From the NCBI GenBank assembly GCA_030549495.1, contig JAUIRK010001034.1, forward strand, positions 310,001-374,000: a DNA stretch of 64,000 nucleotides. Direction: 5' to 3'. The stretch is from Nectonema munidae (lineage: Eukaryota > Nematomorpha > Nectonematoida > Nectonematidae). Of this stretch, positions 36,017-47,475 are shown piece by piece (the stretch's first letter is position 1; each line of letters begins with the position of its first letter). The position numbers and the translations under genes were made by a program. A model generated the notes under the pieces. It was not told where the DNA came from. It made no database searches and saw only the letters and a program-made list of their open reading frames with translations.

Positions 36017-37485
36017 TACCATTTTTACTTTACTGCCTCCTTTTTTATTTCAAGTGCATCCTTTTTTACTTTAAGTGAAAAAGTCTTATAAAACTTTAAG
36101 TTTGTTTTTTTATTTAAAATTAAAAAAAAATTTTTTTTATAACTAATCTTATAGTAACTAAGTATTTAGTTTTTAACGTTTGTAATTTTTATTATGAGTG
36201 GAAAAAATACTATTAAATTATATCCTAAACTACAAGTATAAACGGGTTTATATTGTCAATATTGTATAAAACATAAAATAGTTTTAATGACAAAAGAAGA
36301 CTCTTATAAAAAATTTTAACAAACTTCTAAGTGCATAAAAAAATACAAGAAAAATTATTGAAAGTTAATAATTTGGATTATACTATTTTCCATCCATCGC
36401 AAGATTAAGGTTAAAAAACATTTATCTGTAAAAATGATTTAAATGCATCATGGTTTCTTATTTATAGCTCGTTTGCCTTTCTTTGACCTCGCATATGATC
36501 TTATAAAATGAAAGTCAAAAGCCAATTCATCTAAAAATATATGCAAGTTGTGGTTTTTTGGAGCATTTCTTGTCATGAACAGAGCGTATTCTTGTCTTCA
36601 GTTTATACTCCTTGCCACGTTGACACCTTCAATTTCCTTGCAAGACTATGAAATGTTAACTTTATTCACTTGTTGATTGTGAAGAGAAAGAAGTTCAACT
36701 TGATTCAAAGTTATATTTGTCTTTTAGCTTCTCTTTTATTTCCTGTGATGTGATTGTAGACATTTCTTCGACGAGTTTCTCGGTATAATTCAGTTTTCCA
36801 TCCTCAAATGAACTCACTTTATGCCCTCTGGGTTTCTTAACTACTCCATCACTTTCACCGTTACGATAAACTATAGACTTGGCCGAAGAGTATTTTAAAA
36901 ATAAAATGTCGGCAGTGTGTTTCATGCACAAACCATCTTCCAACACTAAGTCTAGAAGTTTCTTCTTTCTTTTAGTTGAAACACGTCCACGCATTTTAAG
37001 GAGATCTTTTTTGTGAAGTGAAATCAAAGACACAAAAAAGATCAAAGCACTACCTGCCGCTTTATATACTTGATTTAATCGAAACGAAACGAATACATTT
37101 GCGGATTACACTTTTTTTACACATTTTAGTCAAATGCTCTTTTTAAGACTTTAAGCGTTTTTGAAAAAAAAAAACAAATAAATTATTTTTAAATCATTTT
37201 CTTAACTTTTGCAGAATTATAACTTAAATTTTCATATGTTTATAATCACATATAGTTTTTTTTGTACATTAAAGATAAATTGTAAAAGTAGCTTTTAAAG
37301 GATTTTTTACTCATAAAATATGAATTCTACCGTAATTTTTTTAAAAACAAATTTATATATGCTATAAACCACATATTTATGTATTATAGGAATAGTTACA
37401 AATATTTCAAAAAATTGAGCAAAAAAACAAACTTAAAATTTAATAAGCTGCACTTAAAGTGAAAAAAAGACGCGTAAAAATGGTA
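36017..37485 (-). mobile_element. Tc1/mariner-superfamily element, truncated inside
   Basis: Terminal inverted repeats begin TACCATTTTTAC at both ends and lie between TA dinucleotides (36015-36016 and 37486-37487). Subterminal CACTTTAAGT words recur in both arms. The minus-strand gene inside (36695-37045) gives a helix-turn-helix DNA-binding domain: KRKKKLLDLVLEDGLCMKHT and LKYSSAKSIVYR, with the GRPR-like hook KPRGHK. In another frame near 36540, HIFLDELAFDFHF fits the first catalytic Asp block. The rest of the DDE domain is missing. Confidence 0.85.
36695..37045 (-). pseudogene. Tc1/mariner transposase, N-terminal DNA-binding part
   Basis: A 116-residue open frame holds two helix-turn-helix-like halves. 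The likely start is the Met of MRGRVSTKRKKK at about residue 18, since the residues before it are hydrophobic and run out from the element's left part. The second half (KLVEEMSTITSQEIKEKLKD) is the paired-like domain that binds the terminal repeat. The frame stops at 36695; the catalytic part continues only as scattered pieces towards 36480. A related DNA-binding domain is visible at 43357-43452. Confidence 0.75.
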
Positions 37486-37951
37486 TATTTTGGCAAACTC
37501 TGAATCAAGTAAAATCATACAATTCTGGGAATGTAAACTTATTAAAAGTTGATTTATGCGGCAATACCTTCAAATTCATAAATAATCTTGTTTCCAATTT
37601 TTTTAAACCTTCAATTAACTGTATCACTTCCTTCAAAGGTAAATCTCGGCTTTATAATTTCTTTCTCATTGATTATAAAAATTCTTCTTTTTCAGAACAT
37701 TATCCAATTGTCTTATACTTTGATCTAAACTTTATTTCTAATATCAAAAATACATTCAAATCTTTTGACAAGCGTCAATTTTTTTGTAAAATTATAGGTC
37801 TTATAATTAGTTTAATTATAATAGTTTAGAAAGTCTACTTTTAGCTCAAGATGACAAACCAAAATAAATTCTTTACACATTTGACAACAGTTTCAAGTTC
37901 TACACACGTAAAAAAAGTTTTTCAAAGTATAAAGATTTTTCAAAAACATGG
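37486..37951 (+). other. LINE copy C, rest of endonuclease
   Basis: This is the continuation of the LINE endonuclease after the Tc1/mariner insertion. The best block is SEHYPIVLYFDLNF near 37690. No separate gene is present. Confidence 0.5.
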
Positions 37952-39635
37952 ATGACCACTGGAATTTTAGAACTGATTAAAAAAAGAGATGATATTTTAA
38001 AAATTATGAATCAAAGTTCAAAATACAAATATTTCGTCTTTAGGGCTAAATTTACTTCTCTTCCCAATGAGATAACATATATGATTGCTGAAAGAAAAAA
38101 TAAGTACTATTTTTCTTCTTTTGATAAGTGTAAGAATCCTAAGGACATATGGAAAAATGTCAACTCGTATTTGCATTCTAACAACGTATTTTGTGCTTGA
38201 AATAGGGTAGGGCTTATTTAGATCTCACAGAAATAGCTTACTTATTTAAAAATAGATTTACACACTAAATAAAATTGGATGAATCAAAATCTTACTTGTT
38301 ACCCAAAATAGAGGTAAATTCTTTCTTTAATCTCCATACATTTTCATTTGCTAGACTGCTTATAACCCAAATCTCTGAAAAGTAGTAACTGTACTGACAT
38401 ATATGAAATATCTTTGAATCATCTGAAATTGATTTTTCTGCTTACATTCCTACTATTTCGTTTCTAGGCTTCAGTTCATGTATACAATTTCCTATTTTTC
38501 CTGACGTTTTTAAACTTTCTAGAATTATTCCTATATACAGAAAAGGTAATGAAAAAGATTTAAATAAACATAGACCTATCTTTCTATAATTCCCCGTTTC
38601 GATAAACTCTTTGAAAAGCTCCATCTCAAAATCTATTAGTGACTTACTTTGAAAAGAATTATTTAGTTTCTTGCAATCAGTTTGGGTATAGATGAACTTA
38701 GGAATTAACAAAAATATCACTAAACCAACATTCAATTGCGAATATGATGGAAAATATAATCTACTTGGACTAGTCATAAATAATAAATTGGATTTAAAAA
38801 ATCATGAAGAACTTGTTCTGGACAAAAATTTCAAAAATAACTGGCATATTGAAAGTTGTTAAAATTAAATTTCCTACAGAAGTTAAACTGCTTTTATTTA
38901 AATTTCTTTTTTAGCGCACAGAATATATTCGTTTGAAAAAGGGGATTTTTTAAAAAGACAAAAATAATGGTTGTACAAAAAAATATTACAACTTGTTTAC
39001 AATCTACCAAAAAATGCGCACACAAACTTACTCTTTTACAAAAATAATTTGTTAAAATAGGGTGATATTTACGCCCTTAGACTCTCTCCCTTGTTTCTTC
39101 AATTTACTCTTAATTATTTGCCAGAATCTTTCAATAATTATATCTCCTTATATAACATTGATACTTCAAAATGTTTTCTTAGAATCGGAAGAAATTTTTT
39201 TACAAAGAAGTAAGGACTAAAAACGCTATCAACTATAGATTTTGGAAACTATGCAAACCAAACTATCCAAGTTTTTCTTTCTAAAAAAAAAGCCCTAGAA
39301 TATGTTGCTAAAACATTAAAACTCAAATTTAAAGATTCCTATAATTACAGTTGTGATTTACCTTGTTACTCATCATACATTCTTGTGTTACTTCTCTTCT
39401 ATTTGCATACATATTCATAAGCTTTGTATTTTATTCATTGTTAAAGGAAACCAATATGCTTTCTTATTTGTATACCTGGCAAACCAATCAGCGCTATCTT
39501 TACCTTCTCGCATGCCAGCAAGACTCAACTATACCTCTATATTTTGCCCATTTGATCTGTGAATTCAATTTTATTTTAATTTCTATTGATTATTGTCTTC
39601 CAAATAAATGTTCTTTCTTTCTTTCTGTTATGAAA

Positions 39636-40068
39636 TTTTTTTTCAAAATTATACTTTTTGTCTGGTGTTTTTTAAAAGATTTAATGTATTTCAAGGGTTT
39701 CGCGAAAGTTATTTGGTCTGGCTCTTTAACGAATAATATATAAAAAAAGAATGATATGCAATGACTGTTCCTAATAACATTATAAGCATTTAATCATAAC
39801 GTAAAAAACTCACAAACGATTTTTTTGCGGATGTTCGATTACGTTGTTTCGTTAAAATTTTTTTCCTCGAAATTTGCATACGTTTTGAATATCCTATTTT
39901 CATTGTTTATATGGAGGAATGCAAGTGGGTTAACATGTGGGTGATCTATATTCCATCTAATTTCTAAAGGAAGGCTATGAGTTGGATGACTTCAGTGATA
40001 GTTGTATTGTAGATATGGATTTTATAACTCAAGGAAGCGTACTATTAGCTGACATTGTTTCCTGGTGA
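39636..40068. other. Intergenic DNA, nothing recognised
   Basis: AT-rich spacer between the LINE 3' end and the short hAT. Confidence 0.5.
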
Positions 40069-40673
40069 CAGGCGTAGCCAGCTTTCACCCTCAGAATTGG
40101 GAGGGGGGGGTGTGAAAAATTCAAGAGGGGAGGGGGGGAGGGTATGGAAAAAATGTAATATATTTTTTGATTGATTTACCTTCTGAAAATATGAATAGAG
40201 CTTTGGAAGATGAAATTGAAGTCAGGTTAAAAAAAAGTGTAAAAAAAAATAACACAACATTTATTAAAAAATTATAAAACAAGCGTTTATATAGATACCT
40301 TTCTAGATTTTTCAAGCCATAATTTTTTAAACGAAAGTAGTAGAATTAGTTATCCTTTTGCCATAATGTTAAAGTATAAGTTGGGCGCGTCTATAGGGAG
40401 TCATGGATCTAGGATGAGATTTTTCAATTCTATTGGGAGCATAAAAGACACACTCTACGATAGAACTGGAGTATCCTGTTGTTGTCGAGATAAGGTAGAT
40501 ATATTTTATTTACTTTAAGAGATAACATAAATTTGGCTATTTCCGAAATCATTTTTATATAAGACTTGTTAAGAACACTACTTCCTCTAACATTGTTGTA
40601 AATTTTTTTTAAAAAGAGCTTTTTTTGTCTTTTAAAAGGAGCCTCTAGGCCCCCGTTCCTTAGTAACGCCTCT
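40069..40673 (-). mobile_element. Short hAT copy with perfect 8-base target-site duplication
   Basis: CCTGGTGA flanks both sides exactly (40061-40068 and 40674-40681). The left end reads CAGGCGTAGCCAGCTTTC; the right end, in reverse complement, reads AGAGGCGTTACTAAGG. G-rich runs follow the left end (40097-40140). About 240 bases near the right end are the reverse complement of hAT transposase C-terminal sequence at 29480-29720 (readable as SSSIVECVFYAPNRIEKSHP). The segment at 40070-40260 matches 30520-30690 in reverse complement. It is an internally deleted sister of the element ending at 30690, and it lacks the Penelope insertion. Confidence 0.85.
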
Positions 40674-40681
40674 CCTGGTGA

Positions 40682-42090
40682 GTTAATTTAGCCTTTCACG
40701 CCTGCAGTTCCCTTCCTCTTATGCGCTCAACTCTAAACTTTATATATCCCCTTTTTATTCAGCTGGAAATATGAAACGAAACGCCAACTTTAGGGAAATA
40801 TTTAGAGATATTTATGGGCCTGTATGCCGGTAAACCCCTAGCAAAGTGTCCATTAAGCCCATGCGTTTAGACGCCGTTCTGACATATATCTTAGAAATGG
40901 ACTATTTCGAATAAAACTGGCTGCTCGTATTATCGCATAAAAAGTTAAATTAAAAAAAATCCAGTTTTGCGAGGCTTTTATTCCAAATAACCTTTTCTAG
41001 TTCCGTGATTTTGCGAACCCTGTTAATTCATTAACTCAGAAGTCAAAACGTTGTTGTATAGTAGTGGGAAAGACTTTTTGTGATAAGAAAATCATTTGGA
41101 AAGCGCTTAAAAAATAAATAGCGATGAATGAAAACTTTTTACAATTTTTCTTTATCCTTTGTCAAACGTTTTCAAAATAAATATGCTATAATAGTTATTT
41201 AAGTTAGAGTGTTATCAATATAACGAATAAATTCTCGTAATGCGCTTAAATCGGGTATCGTATCGACCATGATTTTTGCAAAGAGGTCTTAGTGTAATGT
41301 AGGAAGCAGCGTCAACTGCTCTACGTATCTATTTTTTAAAATGGAAAAATTAGGAAATGAGAAGAATGAAATAAAAAGTAGTGATTACTTGAAGAGATCA
41401 TATATCTCCTACTTGCCAAAAATGATGATATACTGCAAAGTTTGAGTAATGGACTTTCAATATCTGATACTGTTGCTCGTGGTTCAGAATTGACAAGCCA
41501 GGCAGTAATTAATGAATTAGAAGTGATGTGTTATTTAAGACCAACCTAACTAACAATGATTCACCATGACAGATCTGAGAGCCACGCTGAATAAATGATT
41601 AGACTTAGCCAAGTTACTTTTTCTCTGAGTCGAAGTTGTTCAGACTAGGGATCTCATCATCATCCTTCTCACCTTCACCACTACTTTCCAGCGAATCCAA
41701 CAAGCACACCTCATCATTCTCCTACAAACTTTCAATTACTTTGTCATTTTTATAGTGGACAGGAATGAGTGTCAGTGTCCATCTCTATTTATTTATGTTC
41801 TTCACAACACAAAACGTTATGCATATACTCACGCAAGTAATTCATAAGGAGTGTCACATTTGAAAGCACAAAAAAGAAAGGAATGCTGTTTTATTACCAC
41901 TTTTATTAGGAATGCTGTTTTTCTTACAGGAAACTACTGAATATCTTTTCTTTATGCATTATATTCAGAGAAGTATGTATTATAGAGACCCTTTTTATAT
42001 AGTATTTGTTTGCTATTAATGCGTTATTTATACAATCAAGCAAACTATATACAGAGTATATTTGATGTAAGTCATAAATAAAATATATGT
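40682..42090. other. Intergenic DNA, no gene recognised
   Basis: No clear coding sequence. A minus-strand acidic Ser/Glu/Asp-rich stretch near 41640-41750 could be the tail of an old transposase but is too short to call. Confidence 0.45.
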
Positions 42091-43730
42091 AACCATTTTT
42101 ACTTTAAGAAAAAAAAAATTTATTTCTTCTTCTCTCTTTTATTTTAAGTTATTCTCTTTTTTGTTTCAGCATTTTTAGAAATCAATCACCATAGAAGGTT
42201 GGATTTAAGCAAAAATATCTTTTATTGCTTTTATATTGGAAACATATTTTCGTAAGGCTTTAGCTTGTAATACGAATAGGGACACAAAAATTCAAAATGA
42301 TACTTGCCATGACTGTCAACATAGTTTTGATTTCTTGTGTTTGTTTTTCAATGAAATTTTTCATAAAATTTAGAAAAATATTTGAATTACTTCTTATATT
42401 AATTTGAAGTTGACAATTTTGTAGCAGTTCATTGCTTAAATTATGCCAGCGTTTCAACCTGGGAAAGGTAGGCAAGATAAAATTTGGCCACACATCTTTT
42501 TGGTCTTGTTTGTGCAAATTGAATCTTTTCTCTTAACCAAGTACTTGTGAGTGGAAATTATCGAAATTTTCAATGAATATTCGCGTTCAATTTTACATTT
42601 GATTTATTCCAGGGTAATTAGAGGATTGGGCTCAATTAAATTTTGGCAAAAGACATCTTTTATGTCGAGGGTTCATAGTCAAAACGTCCGAAATCCAAAA
42701 CGCCCGAAACCAAAACGTCCGAAAACTAAAACATCCGAAACCAAAACGTCCGAAAACCAAAACGTCCATAACCAAAACGTCCGAAAACCAAAATGCCCGA
42801 AACCAAAAGGTGCGAAAACAAAAACGTCTAGAAATCATAACTTCACAAAACAAAAAAAGTTTCGGAAAAAGTTATACTAATTAGTCGAATTTGCAAGACT
42901 TTGAAAATTAGACTTGTTATCAAAAATCAAAGGAAAAACTACACGATTTGAATGGAATTTAAGAGATTGGAATGAATTTTTATCTATTCCAGTAAAAAGA
43001 CACGCTTGATTATATGCATTTTTCATTTAAATCTAAAATATGTAAAGTTTTAAACTAATAAACTAGAAATAGAATTTTTTATATAAAAAAATTTTGTGCT
43101 CAATTTTTCAGTTTTTTTCCTAAACAATTTTGATTCTCGAAAAAAATGTTTTTTAGGGTTCAGATACTATTAATCTAATTTTCAGACCTTTTGGTTACGG
43201 ACGTTTTGGTTTTCGGACGTTTCGGTTTCGGACGTTTTTGATTTCGGACGTTTTGGTTTCGGACGTTTTGGATTTCGGACGTTTTGACCAGGCACCATGT
43301 CGAGCATGTTTTTAAGAGTAGCATTAATCAAAATCACATGTTCATGTTATCTTTGCCAAATAGACTTTGCTGTCGAGTAGTTAATTGAAAGAAATTTTTC
43401 TGCTTCTAAAACAGTCAAGCCATCAGCGTTCACAATTTTACCAAGTCAGACTTTTTTTTTTGAGTTTTTGTTTTACATTGACAAATTAAAAATGGTCTTG
43501 ACTCAACATATGTGTATTTATATACTCTTAAATCGAACCGATCCCAACTTCCGACTATTGTCATTAATTACAAAAAAAAAAATGAAAGTATTTTCAAACG
43601 TGCTTATTACACATGTTTTAAAAATATTTTGAAGTTTAACAATACATTTTTGTGAACCGATTTTTACTTTCAAACTTAAAATAAAAAAGTCTAAGTTAAC
43701 TTAAAGTGAAAAAGGAGGAATCTAAAGTAT
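42091..43730 (-). mobile_element. Tc1/mariner relative of the 36 kb element, split by a MITE
   Basis: The left end, AACCATTTTTACTTTAAG at 42091, resembles the end of the element at 36017. The right arm near 43700-43725, in reverse complement, reads CTCCTTTTTCACTTTAAGTT, like the subterminal words of that element. On the minus strand at 43357-43452 a helix-turn-helix piece reads VNADGLTVLEAEKFLSINYS, then TAKSI, matching the DNA-binding domain at 36695-37045. No catalytic part was seen. A separate MITE (42670-43296) sits inside. The right limit is approximate. Confidence 0.6.
42670..43296. mobile_element. MITE with tandem-repeat inverted ends
   Basis: A perfect 8-base duplication, ATGTCGAG, flanks the element (42662-42669 and 43297-43304). 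Its ends are GGTTCATAGTCAAAACGTCC and, in reverse complement, GGTGCCTGGTCAAAACGTCC (17 of 20 match). Each arm continues as a 15-16 base tandem repeat (unit like AAAACGTCCGAAACC): about ten units at 42678-42837 and six to seven at 43185-43288 in the opposite sense. The centre is AT-rich and non-coding. The Lys/Pro/Thr-rich frame over the left arm is a by-product of the repeat. An 8-base duplication suggests hAT; if one flanking base has changed, a 9-base Mutator-type duplication is also possible. Confidence 0.85.
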
Positions 43731-45309
43731 ATGTATTATGTAGTGTAAGTTAAAATGTTTAGATTTTTAATAAAGTTTAAGCATTGTTACTTATAAAGAA
43801 AGTTGTGTAATTTGAAGAAGTGATATAAAATCAATGGAGGCATCTTGAGATTAATAGATTATTATAAAAACATTTGATAAAGCAAACTTGGAGATTATTT
43901 TATAAAAATAAAGATTCAATATTTTGAAGGATAAAAACCTTCCAAGCCTGCATTCAAACAAATAGTAAGATTTCGAAAATTTGCACTATCAGTTGTTAAA
44001 ATATAAGTGAATAAACTTCCGATAGCAAGTGAGGTAGACAGTAGTTGGTGGTCAAGAGTTGCAGTTACATAAACAGCCTTGTAAAGTACTTTTTTTTAAA
44101 TATAAATGTTCTTTTCTGATTCATATGTATCATTCATTTTCAATGATAAATCACGTTATTTCCACATAATAATTTACAAAATAACGTCTTCTTCTGCTTC
44201 TTCTTCAAAAAACCGCTACATCACATTATTGTAATATCATTAGCTTTATTTATTACACATAAAAAAATACACGCTTATATAAATGATTTACTCCTGCTCA
44301 ACAAGAACATCAAATCATGAAGAAATTAAAGATTTTTTCAAAAGAATTGATAATTTTGAAAAAAACGCTTTCAAAGAGAATGTCATAAATATCAAGGAAA
44401 ATTCTTTGAAGATTTAAACAATCTTTTTGATCCAAATCAAAAACGTTGAAAATCCGCTTCTTTACAATTCGTTTTTGCGTTTTAGTAGAGAGAAACTTCG
44501 GAAAAACTTATTATTATATATTCTTTGTAGACATTATATATTATAACTCTTACTGCATTTAAAGTTTCTTTGGGCTCATCGTCACAAGCCTAGAAATTTT
44601 GTTATTTAAGGGTTTTAAAAATAACTGGATGTTTCAAACATATGTATAAAAGACTTACCGTATATCTTTGAAAATAAGTCAAGATTTTTTTCATTCACTA
44701 GAAAAAAAAGATGGTAATATTTACAACTCAATGTAGTACTTTTGGTCTAAAGAATAATTTGAATTCCATTTACTGCAATGAGTAGTAAATTAATGCTTCC
44801 GTGAAATTTTTGATGAGCATTGGTTTTCAACATAGTGCATATGAACAGAAAAAAAGTCTTGCTCTTATATTCTTCTTCTTTTTTTAAATCTACTTACATT
44901 TTTTTCGCTTCTATCGATTAGTTAATTTTAATAATACAGCTTTTTTGATATGAATCCTTGTAAGTCCTCTGTCTACTCAAGAAGCACTATCGAATTGTTC
45001 ATGAGTCTGATTATAGTTTCATATTAAACTGCCAAGTTCAGGGCTGTGTTTATTCAAGTAGGTTGTTAGTTCTTATTTAAAGCATTTGTAAAGAAAATAT
45101 AAAACTATAGAACTTATCCATTACAAAAACATTTGGATTCTTCTGATGATTCAACTTCGCTTCTCCATCAGAAAAAAATAATTCAGTTGTATAGAAAATG
45201 ATATTGAACTGCAATATAATTTAGTTTATGTTTCAAAAAGCTTTGCTTAAACAAAAATAGTATTTTTGATTACGTTATGAAGAAGTTGGTCTTTTAAAAC
45301 AAAAACTTT
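43731..45309. other. Intergenic DNA, no gene recognised
   Basis: AT-rich. A plus-strand frame near 44315-44400 (EIKDFFKRIDNFEKNAFKEN) looks coding-like but is too short to identify. Confidence 0.45.
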
Positions 45310-45485
45310 TATCAAAAGATTCTTGTTAATTTTTGCAAAGATTCTTGTCTACCGCAGAATAAGAAGAACTTTTCTACAAAGACTACAAAAATGCCTTACC
45401 TGTTTTCTTACTTTGCTAACTTTCATTTTAAGACTGTCACCGGGGCCAGTCTCTCGTTGTGTGGGCAATCAATGAAGGCAGACAA
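45310..45485 (+). repeat. Inverted copy of the last GOGAT intron-exon junction
   Basis: These 176 bases are the reverse complement of 49576-49751 with only three mismatches by direct comparison. The copy contains the end of the last GOGAT intron, its acceptor AG, and the first codons of the last exon ([18 protein letters not shown]). It then departs from the gene. It lies 4.0 kb downstream of the gene's stop and in the opposite orientation, so it cannot be an alternative last exon of the same transcript in sense. Its near identity points to a recent duplication or an assembly fault. Confidence 0.92.
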
Positions 45486-45940
45486 ATGACTTTTATAATT
45501 TTTTTTATTTCCATTAAATTACAAAGATTGAAACTGTCAATGTTTTATATGGTTATAGGGAACATCCCTTTTATACACGGACCCAACTTCCGGCTATAAA
45601 ACTACTTACTCTATATTTAAAACAAAACAAATAAAAAAAGTTGGATTCGAGATATAATAAAGGATCAATAATAGAAACAGAAAGTATAGAAATTAAATAT
45701 AATTATCAAAAAATAAGTTTCCAATGAACAGTTAGTGCTCTGGCCGCAGACAACTTGGGAGGTCATGAAATTGGTGGTTTTGTGGCATATACTAAAAATA
45801 TTTTTGTAGATTTTGTAAAATGTCAAAAGTTGATTGTGATATGTTAGATTGTAGTATTTCATTTCTCCGAAGTAAAAGTGAGCATGTAGAGATTCTTCGT
45901 GAAATTGTAGTAGGAAGTCTCTTGAGTAAATATGTAATCT

Positions 45941-46141
45941 TTGAATAACTTATATTATATCCATGTAATTCATAGATTGCCTCCCGATATAACTCATGAT
46001 ATTTTTGAAGGTATTGCTTTATATTTAATAGAAGACCTAATCAGACATTGTTGTTTCAATTCTTATTTTAGTCTGCAAGCATGGAATATTGGTAGAACTA
46101 AATTGAGGTTACCAAAAAAATATAAACGAAAGCATTGTTAA
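45941..46141 (+). pseudogene. Fragment of a PPD-HD-FEG motif transposon-associated protein
   Basis: The frame reads HRLPPDITHDIFEGIALYLI and then SLQAWNIGRTKLRLP. The motif PPD-x-x-HD-x-FEG is familiar from uncharacterised multicopy transposon proteins in fish and invertebrates. Weak coding remains in changing frames may continue towards 46900. Nothing upstream completes the protein. Class of element unknown. Confidence 0.4.
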
Positions 46142-47386
46142 AGAAAAAATGAAGGCTACTTTCAATTTAAGAAGGAAAGAATTGATAGATGAGTTAAAAA
46201 TTAAAATTGTGAGAAAGTTCTAAGTTTCTATAATCAGGAAAATTACTTTTTATATAATGTTTTAATACTTATAAATTTATTATTTAGTTGATAGAGAAAA
46301 CTCTCAGTTGAAGATCTAAATTTTGAAAAGAATTTTAAAAATGTTGGGAAGGTTCTAAGACTTTGTTTTTTGTCATGCTAAAAACAAAAGAATCTACCTT
46401 TTTGGAAGAAATTGTCAAGATACCTGAAAAAACTGTATTTTTTTATATTAATAATTGCACATTTTGTATTTTATTTTATTTAGATTTGCAAGAATGAGAC
46501 TTTATTACTTTTACAAATGCTTTTCAAAGAAAACTTCAACACTTAAGTTATAAATAAAGAATTCAATGAATATCCTCCAATTTTTATATTTTATCAGAAA
46601 AATTTTGAAGGAAAAAATAATTTATTCTCCTTATTTTTTCAACAAATGATTTTATGAAGATGTTCCTTGGATTTTTTGTTGAATTCTTTGTTCTTAACCT
46701 GGATTGTACAAAAAGTCTTGGAAAAAGATTACAATTAACTGAACATTGCTCGTTTTAAGATCATTAAAAAAATAAAGGCGAGTATATAAAGCATTCTCAA
46801 TGCTGCAAGAAAATTTTCAAAATATTTTTTTGTGCTTTTAATTTTAATCTCTTCCTTTTGTTTTGTTTTTTTTCTTTCTTAATCTTTTGTTAAGAATTAT
46901 GTTGCTCATTCGAGGTTTTTTACTTTCCACCTATATAAGTTATGAAGGCTTGAACAATCAACAAAGTACTTATTCATTGGATAATTTTTGATGAGTTCAA
47001 ACAATAGATAAAAAGTAAGAATAATAGAATCCATAAACATAAGTATATTTAGTATTTAAACTGAAAACAATTTTTATTCAATTAAGTTAAAAACTATACA
47101 ATTGAATTACTACATTGAACACTACTTTACAATAGTAAATAACTTTAAAGGTAACAATATTTAAAGTTCTTTAAAAATAATATCCTTAAAGTAGGAAATC
47201 TAATAATAATTAAGAAAGTAAATGAAAAAAAAATAAAATAATAAAAAATTGTAATAATTTAATTGCTAATTCCCTGTCAAAAATTTAGAATATTCAAACT
47301 GGACATAATGTTAAAATATTAAAAAAAAGTTTAAATAAAAATGACATATGCCAAACAATATAAATACAAAATCAAAAAATTAAATT

Positions 47387-47475
47387 CAGATAGAATTGCT
47401 AAAAGACAAAGTAGAATTGCAAAAGGACAAAGTAGAATTGCTAAAGGATAAAAAAAATGAAATATATTCGATTTA
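47387..47475 (+). repeat. Coiled-coil minisatellite relic, second site
   Basis: The plus-strand frame reads QIELLKDKVELQKDKVELLK, then DKKNEIYSI and a stop. These are three seven-residue units from a 21-base repeat, the same as at 28808-28882. It is probably the end of a decayed gene of the same element family as the 28.8 kb site. Confidence 0.55.

Larger units (their letters stand above)
35713..39635 (+). mobile_element. LINE retrotransposon copy C, interrupted by a Tc1/mariner
   Basis: The APE endonuclease starts at about 35713 with ISIIAIQETRLSKN (catalytic Glu). After the Tc1/mariner insertion (36017-37485) it resumes and ends with SEHYPIVLYF near 37690, the SDH-x-P block. The linker follows at 37952 (MTTGILELIKKRDDIL; YMIAERKNKYYFSSF; PKDIWKNVNSYLHSNN). 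RT blocks lie near 38510 (FPDVFKLSRIIPIYRKGNEK, DLNKHRP). The 3' end is a TTCTTTC repeat near 39610-39630. Many stops and frame changes; the copy is dead. It is probably related to fragments A and B on the other strand. Confidence 0.75.

Noticed and set aside
42551-42880. 109-residue Lys/Pro/Thr-rich open frame and its minus-strand Phe/Arg-rich partner
   Set aside because: Both are direct translations of the 15-16 base tandem repeat in the MITE arm, not proteins.
45310-45485. Possible alternative terminal exon of GOGAT
   Set aside because: It is in the opposite orientation to the gene and stops matching mid-exon, so it cannot serve as a sense exon.
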